From positions 1 to 64,000 of the forward strand of contig JASANG010003729.1 in NCBI GenBank assembly GCA_030248215.1: 64,000 nucleotides of DNA. The letters are read 5' to 3'. The DNA comes from Enoplolaimus lenunculus. Its lineage: Eukaryota > Nematoda > Enoplea > Enoplida > Thoracostomopsidae. The position numbers were made by a program, and so were the translations under genes. A model generated the notes under the pieces. The model was given only the letters and a program-made list of their open reading frames with translations. It was not told the DNA's origin and ran no database searches. Below are positions 57,435-64,000 of the stretch, in pieces (the stretch's first letter is position 1; every line of letters starts with the position of its first letter).

Positions 57435-58022
57435 ATGCCCGAATCAGATCTTGATTGTTCATTTGATGACACTCAGAACACTACGATTTTTAATAATAAT
57501 AATAGTGATCAATCTCGGCCTCCGTCCCCGCAGACCAGCGCTGGCGCGGCCTCAACTACACCAAAGTCGACTGTCGACCCATCTCAACAGACCATGTTGA
57601 CGATGATGTCCGACATGCTCACCCGAATGGAAACAAATAGCCAGAGTCGCCTCAACGGAGTCACGACCAGTGTACTCGACGCGGTAACCGCCATTGACAC
57701 TAAATCAGAAAAGCGCATCAACGACGTTGTGTCGCAATTATCAACAATCACCAACGTCGTTTCGCAGTTGGAATGCTACCGCCAACAAGCAGAAGCAGCG
57801 CAACAAGAGTTACGCGATCAAGTCAAACGGCTTGAGACAGTGGTTCGGCAACGGTTCGCGCAGGTCAACACAGCCAGCAGCAGCCAAAGCAACGAAACAA
57901 CAACGACGGTTAGTCAACAAATGTCGGCCGATGCCCAAGCAATCTCTACAGCCAACGGCAGTCGTCAGGACAGCAACCCGCTTCCGACCACCGACCTGCC
58001 CCTGACCAATCGCCCCAACTAA
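57435..58022 (+). CDS. gag-like open frame of the fossil LTR element
   Basis: A frame of 195 codons: an acidic, Asn/Ser/Pro-rich start, then a heptad-rich coiled-coil region (residues about 55-140), then a Gln/Ser/Thr-rich end. Position just after the LTR and primer site, and composition, suggest the N-terminal part of a Gag-like protein. No zinc knuckle or capsid signature is visible, so the assignment rests mainly on position. Confidence 0.5.
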   Translation: MPESDLDCSFDDTQNTTIFNNNNSDQSRPPSPQTSAGAASTTPKSTVDPSQQTMLTMMSDMLTRMETNSQSRLNGVTTSVLDAVTAIDTKSEKRINDVVSQLSTITNVVSQLECYRQQAEAAQQELRDQVKRLETVVRQRFAQVNTASSSQSNETTTTVSQQMSADAQAISTANGSRQDSNPLPTTDLPLTNRPN

Positions 58023-58116
58023 GCAATGTCAGCGCATAGCTTCCACTCGGCGGCCAACAACAACGCAAACGGTGCGCCAAACAGTCCACCTCGCTCAACC
58101 AACAGCCAGCCGTGGA

Positions 58117-59293
58117 CGTCGGATATTTCCCGGCGCCTCCGACGGCGAGAAATATCCGCCGGCGCGCTAAAACCCGGCCCTCAAGCTTTAAGAAGCCCTC
58201 AGGCCTCCAAAAACCCCCTTTCAACAACAACAACAACAACAATAACCTATAACAATCTAAAACCCACTCTGCCCCGTGTGTGGTTACTGTTGCGCTCTAC
58301 GCGCTTTCTATTTTACTATTACAGCCGTTATTTCAGTCTACTGTAGCGCAGTTAAGCGCTGTTCGACCCCACGCTCCGCACACTGTTCAATTCACACGTT
58401 TATAAGTTGTTTATCCATCACGTCAATCAAACCGGTATTCGCAATATCACAGGCGTATACATATATCACAGCAGCTGCACAGCAGAGGAATATTTTCATT
58501 GTCAAGCAGACGCGCATATTACGTGTAATAACAACATTTCAGACCAGGGGCATCAGTTGTTGTTGAAAACATGTTTTTAACTAAGGGTCAATGACCCAGT
58601 TAAGCTCAATATTTTGCCAGTTTCAAAGTTTCAAATTATTTCAAACCGCTGCAATTGTTTTAGCGCAACTCGCGCCGCCAGGTAACCCAGGCTCGGCCCT
58701 AATTACCGTTATTTTTAACGCTGTTTTCACGCTGTTTTTAAAGCAATTTTGAACCGTAACTTTGGCATACCATAACTTTTCAACGGCTAGACCGAAAACT
58801 GAGAAAATTCACATCTATCGACTAGAAAGAAATCTGAATCCGGCAGTATAAATTTCACCAGCGTCAGAAAGGCCAAAGCTGAGAAAACTGTGCTATTTGC
58901 CACGAACCCTAAAAACCTGTATTCACAACATTATGAATTATTGGGTTAAACGATCGCGGCTAGCGATCGAAATAATTTCACCGGCTTCGGCCTAATATTA
59001 TTTTCATCGGTCCACGGACCTGATCCAATTTCGCGTCCTACGGGACTTACTCGCGTACAAACTCGCGTTATCAGTAATATCATTACTGTCATAATTTGTG
59101 TCACATTATGTGTCTTATTAATAAACTGCCAGATTACTGGTACTTGTGAGCCTGATTGGAAGGCTATATCATCTTTGATTGGCAGACACGAACTATCAAA
59201 ACCCACAGCCGGCTCCCCTGCGGATAATAGGCTCACACGGGTGGAGTTCATGTGTTTCTGAGGTAACCGAACCCAGGAACCCATCATCCTATA
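58117..59293 (+). repeat. 3' LTR of the 55.8-59.3 kb element
   Basis: 1177 bp, highly similar to 55854-57280, with the same CATCATCCTATA end followed by the AAATG flanking repeat. No clear polypurine tract precedes it. Confidence 0.82.
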
Positions 59294-59929
59294 AAATGGT
59301 TGTAGTTTAGCTTTACAGAACCAAAAACAATGCCAATATGTTGATGCGACGTTTTTGAAAATTGTTGCCAGTTAACAGGTACCCTAAATTAATATATTGG
59401 TTGATACAAATTATACGGATTCTTACAAAGTTTGTACTTTTGAATCCGATTCCGGTATAATTCAGTTCCGTTTTGCACCTTAAACCACTTGTGTAAGCCC
59501 TCCAAACAAAAATCCTAGCTAATGCACATGGGTCACAAAGTAGTTTAAACTTTAGTTCTCACTCCGCTGATTTAGCACTGGTGAAAAATCAGTATCAACT
59601 TTATAAAACTTCACTTTTACGTTTGTAAACGTTTTTGCAAAGATTGTGTTTTATTGAATTTGCTAATTTTATCAATAATCCGCAGTGTCGAAAAAATTTT
59701 CATGCTTCTTTTTCAAAAATTCTCAACAATTAATGTTCAGAAATTCCAACAATAAGTTGCAAACTAGCTCACAAATAAAATACGAAAAAATTTACTTCCA
59801 AAATTTAACGAAATTTTCGTCTAATAGCAGCTATTGGAGATGCAGGTCGGTTTTTTGCCGCTGGTGATTGTTGGAACTACATGGTCGGCACGAACCCTGT
59901 TTGAAGTTTTGCCCAAAGTTAAGAACCGC

Positions 59930-59997
59930 ACCAAAAATATAACGTTGGCCCTCTTGTGTTCGAGTCAAGCATGCTACCACTACACCATGCGATCGAT
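59930..59997 (-). other. tRNA-like stretch, possible SINE head or tRNA relic
   Basis: The minus strand reads GCATGGTGTAGTGGTAGCAT (an A-box/D-arm look) and then CTTGACTCGAACACAAG, which can form an anticodon-like arm. The T-arm and acceptor pairing are missing, so it is not a working tRNA. Confidence 0.3.
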
Positions 59998-60024
59998 TGC
60001 ACCAAATTCATACTGCAGTATATG

Positions 60025-60403
60025 TAGTGGCGGATCCATGATCTCAAAATGGGGGGGGCAAAATTTCACAAGTAATAAACTTATTTTTGACCCATACTGT
60101 AGTGGCCCAAATAAGAGGGGGGTCCTCATTTTGAGTCCCAAATAATAGAAGTTCATATCCCTAATAAGAATCCGCAAGCGGGTACAGTCCTTAAACCCTT
60201 GTTTACAGCCCATAAATGTCTATTATCCCTAATTGTAGCGCATAAATGATTCCAGGGCCAAGAAACTTTAAAGCGAGCTTATACTATTGTGTATAAAACA
60301 GAGAAATAAACAGCGTAGAACAGCAATTGACACTATATAATTTTTGTCGAGCCGCTGTTGGGGGGGCCACGGCCGGGGTGGGCCCCCCGTGGATCCGCCA
60401 TTG
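60025..60403. mobile_element. GTGGCGGATCC-family hAT-like MITE with insert and 8-bp target duplication
   Basis: Ends TAGTGGCGGATCC and GGATCCGCCATTG are inverted. AGTATATG flanks it exactly on both sides (60017-60024, 60404-60411). Inside, from about 60098, lies a copy of the TGTAGTGACCCG family. The order of events is readable: this MITE first, the insert later. Confidence 0.8.
60098..60335. mobile_element. TGTAGTGACCCG-family element nested in a MITE
   Basis: Begins TGTAGTGGCCCAAATAAG and contains TTTTGAGTCCCAA, a TATA-like GTATAAAAC and AATAAA. These fit either a solo LTR or a TIR element. The right edge is unclear. Confidence 0.55.
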
Positions 60404-60437
60404 AGTATATGTGCACATGTATGGCAGTCTATTCTTT

Positions 60438-60733
60438 GTATATCTCGTAGGCCAATCTGCTCTTCAGGCCAATTACCAATTGGCCTAGGCCAATGTGCTA
60501 TTCTGAACAAATAGCAGTACGGCATAGGCCAAATATCGATCGTAAGATGTAGCGAAACACCAGTGAAACTAACGCTGATTCGTTAATGGCATTCATTCTA
60601 TCGAAATAATCAAATCTTACTGGTCTATAAGTTTAATAGAAGTTTCACCTAGGCAAAACTGGTATTACGCAGGATACAAAATTGGCCTAAGCCAATTAAT
60701 TAGCCTAAATAGCAGATTGACCTACGATATATA
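60438..60733. mobile_element. second GGCCAATCTGC palindromic element
   Basis: GTATATCTCGTAGGCCAATC and GATTGACCTACGATATATAC are inverted ends; TTGGCCTAGGCCAATGTGCT lies inside. Only 27 bp from the end of the GTGGCGGATCC element. Confidence 0.66.
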
Positions 60734-62991
60734 CACTTGCCCAACAAATGTTAAAAGTTTTGAATTCAGCGTCAAAATTTTAATTCTCAAAACGTGATTA
60801 TCAATCATAATATTGCCTAATTGTTCACAACAGAAGTCAGTTGCCCCTTTTTTGGTGTGATTCATACGCATTCGTATAGACCCTCTGCCAGCCTAGCCAC
60901 TGTGTTCAAATGACATACGTCTTGGGTATTTGCTGCGTCGCTTTACCCACCCCATAAACGGGCACCTCTGTGCAACTTACGCAAATATGTACCGATGTAT
61001 AACAATTGTGTTCGTGGGTTGTAAAAGGCATCTATGGCAAAAATGTAGTTTGGGAGGGGATTTTAAATGTCTGTATTTCACAAACACTGAGAACGTCGTT
61101 TGCCCAACTGTTTAATGTATTAATACCGTTGTGAATGTGAATGTAATATGCTACATCTTAGCAGTGGTTCTGATAAAGTTTGAAAAAAATAGCGGCTATA
61201 GATTTATATTTCAAAATTCATTTTGCTTCGATATATTTGTTGTTTTTAGCGCTTAGAATAATGAAAATTACTTATACTCAACTTTTCGTTAAGTTACGAA
61301 GTTCTTATGAATGGAAGTTTGTAAACTTACAGGCTGTCGCCTGATAACGTGCGCAAACTAACTGTCAGAGACCTATCTAAAGCTATGGGATATTCCACTA
61401 AAGTAGAAAATAAGGCGCATGGGCTTACTGCTCCTCAATCACGGGGAGTTAAGGCTTACACAGTGCAGCCCAACAATATTCGATTTGCGCGTCATTAAAA
61501 TAAATTTTTTGAGTCCCACCTTTAGGGACGTCCGTAAAAAAATTATATTTGGGAACCGCCGATAGTTTGGGGAACCCCACTATTGCAATGCAAGATCGTT
61601 AACTTTTAGACCGAGTCTATTTGGGAAGGCACCAGCCAAAAAACTGCTTTTGAGAATGGTGGCCTTACATTTATTGTTCCGTTGCTACGCCGATGGTTAT
61701 AAGTATGAGCACATGCGGGCGATGCCTACAATCGATTTGAACACAAATATTTTTCAATCGTTTATCTAAATGTGAATTTTGACAAATAAATATGAAACGG
61801 TAATTTTAATTGACTTAATAGTGCACCATAACAAAATTGTCCGTAAACCCAAAATTTTTTACTTTATTAAGTTGTGTACGAGCAATATTTGCTGCACTCA
61901 GAAATCAAATTCCGAAATTCTGACAATTTGCACAGCAACCAGTTCGATAATGAAGGACTTGTGAGTTTGTATCTTAGCATCTCACTTTTGGTTTTGACCT
62001 TAACCACTACAGGACGTACTCTACGTTTCTGGTGCGGTTATAACTATTGATTTAAGGCACTGACAGATCGTGAATTTTTCGGCGTAGAGGATGCTTTTGT
62101 ATCCGAAATTTTAAAGTTTCAAAGCTCGTTTTTAACAATTTTTTTTGATAGTTTAAAATTGACTAATTCCGTCGAACATACAAAATTCCTGGCTCAACAT
62201 CGTCATATTTCACCTATCTGGCTATAAAACACATGGTGAGCTTCAGATGACCCACTCACAGTGCACAATTTTCAGCTCAATAAAGGGCGACGGAACAACC
62301 ATTCCCCAATCACTCCCTTGATCCGGCACTGATAAATGCATTGGCGCAAATATCGCGTAGGACTGCACGGGTTATCAGAAAACAACGTCACAAAAAATTT
62401 TGGTACATAGTCGGTCACAAAATGAGTTTCATCAACTCCTTCCTGTCCTAAAAATCTATTTTTGTTTGCGTGTACAACAGAAATGTTGCATAAAACATCG
62501 CTTGCAAACCTTAGCAACAATAATCGTACTGGCAGATGTTTATCTTGCAAAATGTATCGCTGTGCAAAAACAATTGCAAAATGTGACCTTTAAAAATTTT
62601 GGGGTGCAACGAGGGTCGGTCGGAACGGTACCCTTAAAAGAATTTGCCCCAAAAAACGCGTACCTGGGGGCAACGCAAAACTGCACAGTTGTCGCAATGA
62701 TTTGAAACAATCTTGGTGCTTAATGATTGGGAGTTTTGCTCGAATATACATATATTTCTATTGTAAAGTTTGTTTTAATTAAAATTAGCAAATTTCACAT
62801 GAACGAATGTTTAAATCAGGGGAGTAGATACGATTTTATTTCGAGGCAGTAGAACATCATATTAACGTGCTCTATGATCGAGTGTGTAGCGTGGGGCTAA
62901 AATTTTTTACTGAATATAACAAATTATTATCAAGCCTGTCAAAGTGTCGTTTCTCGTGTTTGTTGTACCTCAGAAATTTCTTGAGTGGCTG

Positions 62992-63153
62992 CGGACCCGT
63001 AGCCAAAAAGTGGCCAGGGGGTGCTCAGCCCCCCTGAAGAAATTTTGGCCCCCTAGAAAAATTTCAACCTTCCTTGTAAGCCATTGAGAACCGTTAAATG
63101 CCCCTCATGAAAAAGTTTCAGCCCCCTCTAATAAGGTGAGCTGGTTACGGGCA
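62992..63153. mobile_element. CCCGTAGCC-family MITE copy
   Basis: Starts CGGACCCGTAGCC and ends GGTTACGGGCAGG with the family interior. The target duplication is no longer clear, so it is older or altered. Confidence 0.7.
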
Positions 63154-64000
63154 GGAGTAACAAACTAATCATATATCCCTCGTATTATAAGCCTCTGATT
63201 TGTAGTTTTTAAAAAGGAACGTAATGAGATACACGGAACAAAACTTGTCATCCTGAATGCTAAAGATTGTTTAGGCTTAGGTGCAATGAATTAGTTTTTT
63301 AAATATTCTTTCGAATTTTCTTCTGCATTTCACCGTTTAGTTTTTATTAAAACGGGAGAAGAACCTAACGAAGAAATGAAAGTTCGCTAATTTTTCTTTA
63401 CCTGCTGGAATACGGCTCAGGGACATGCTTAGCGCCCCCCCCCCCCCAAATTGCGCCGGCCACAGGTGGCTCAAATTAAAAAAGAACGTGTCGGTCGTAG
63501 ACAAAATCAATTTTAACAAGTTGGTACGCCTTAAGTTTTCTACCCAGAAACATGCAATTTCTAACGCAGAAATATTTGTCTGTCACCGCGACGCATAAGC
63601 AAAACACGTTTAGGTCTAAAGTGTAAAAACGACTTAGCTGCAATACTGTAAAAAACCGTTAAAGCCGCCACAGTTTATAAAAGTTTTGACTGTCTTACTA
63701 TTTAAATATTCTTTTATCGCATCGACGAATATTCCTTAGCAAGAAATATTGTTATAACTATTAACGTACGTACTAGAATGCTTAATTGAATACCTTTGTC
63801 GAGTTTTGCGAACTGTTTAAGTTGGTTTAAAATTTGAATTCATTTGCATGTTTCACATTAAGCTACATGTCGAGCGATTTACAGGTTAATGCATTGATTT
63901 GATGCTGTTTAATGTTAAATTCAATATTGCAAACCTTTTTTTTGTTTAAATGTCTTCAAAACAGCTTGACTTTATTGTTTTAGACTTGCTTGCAAAGTTG

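Larger units (their letters stand above)
55854..59293 (+). mobile_element. fossil LTR retrotransposon, gag-like frame only
   Basis: Two long direct repeats (55854-57280 and 58117-59293) flank about 830 bp. A 5-bp direct repeat AAATG abuts both outer ends (55849-55853, 59294-59298), so both ends belong to one insertion. A primer-binding-site-like TGGTGACC follows the first LTR at once. The only sizeable frame inside is gag-like. There is no recognisable pol, so the element is broken or a non-autonomous derivative, with at least one large loss. The LTRs remain very similar, which suggests a fairly young insertion. A Ty3/gypsy relative primed by tRNA-Trp is possible (inference). Confidence 0.85.
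59299..64000. other. gene-poor right flank
   Basis: Apart from the elements listed I see no gene. Overlapping short frames near 62272-62705 on both strands look accidental. A run of about 13 C occurs near 63435-63447. Confidence 0.5.

Noticed and set aside
62272-62705. Overlapping frames on both strands in the right flank
   Set aside because: Each contains repeat-like segments (GTGCCGGATCAAGGG; GGTGCAACGAGGGTCGGTCG) and no domain.

Overview
This is AT-rich nuclear DNA from an animal. Coding sequence is cut into short exons joined by GT-AG introns, and most of the rest is decayed mobile DNA. The Notch-ligand gene (N-terminal MNNL domain, DSL, EGF repeats, VWC, Jagged-Serrate region, transmembrane helix) shows the source is a metazoan. 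Jagged/Serrate architecture plus compact, MITE-rich DNA suggests an invertebrate. I cannot fix the phylum from sequence alone.

Layout. (1) About 1.1-10.0 kb, minus strand: a two-pore-domain potassium channel (K2P) gene. Six exons from 10005 down to 3807 join in perfect phase and give 435 residues with four membrane helices and two pore loops. A likely Arg/Gly/Ser-rich C-terminal exon lies at 1123-1626, but its link to the rest is unresolved. The second pore loop lacks three residues of the potassium selectivity filter although the frame is intact. (2) 10.0-25.7 kb: a gene-poor interval between the two divergent genes, with MITEs, palindromes, a 151-bp tandem duplication and one unexplained GC-richer exon-like block. 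(3) 25.7-51.6 kb, plus strand: a Jagged/Serrate-type Notch ligand of 12 exons and about 975 residues. All exon phases agree. It has only four EGF repeats. One 10-kb intron splits its N-terminal domain. (4) 51.6-64 kb: repeats, dominated by a fossil LTR retrotransposon at 55854-59293 with direct flanking repeats and a single gag-like frame, plus hAT-like MITEs with clear 8-bp target duplications.

The two genes are head to head and have no evident functional link: one would set membrane potential, the other presents a Notch signal to neighbouring cells. The strongest unusual points are the deleted second K2P filter, the compact Jagged, and several non-autonomous repeat families. These include GC-rich palindromes built from a 31-bp unit and palindromes carrying TTAGGC units. 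Some of these repeats lie on or next to splice sites. I saw no rRNA, CRISPR array or confident tRNA.
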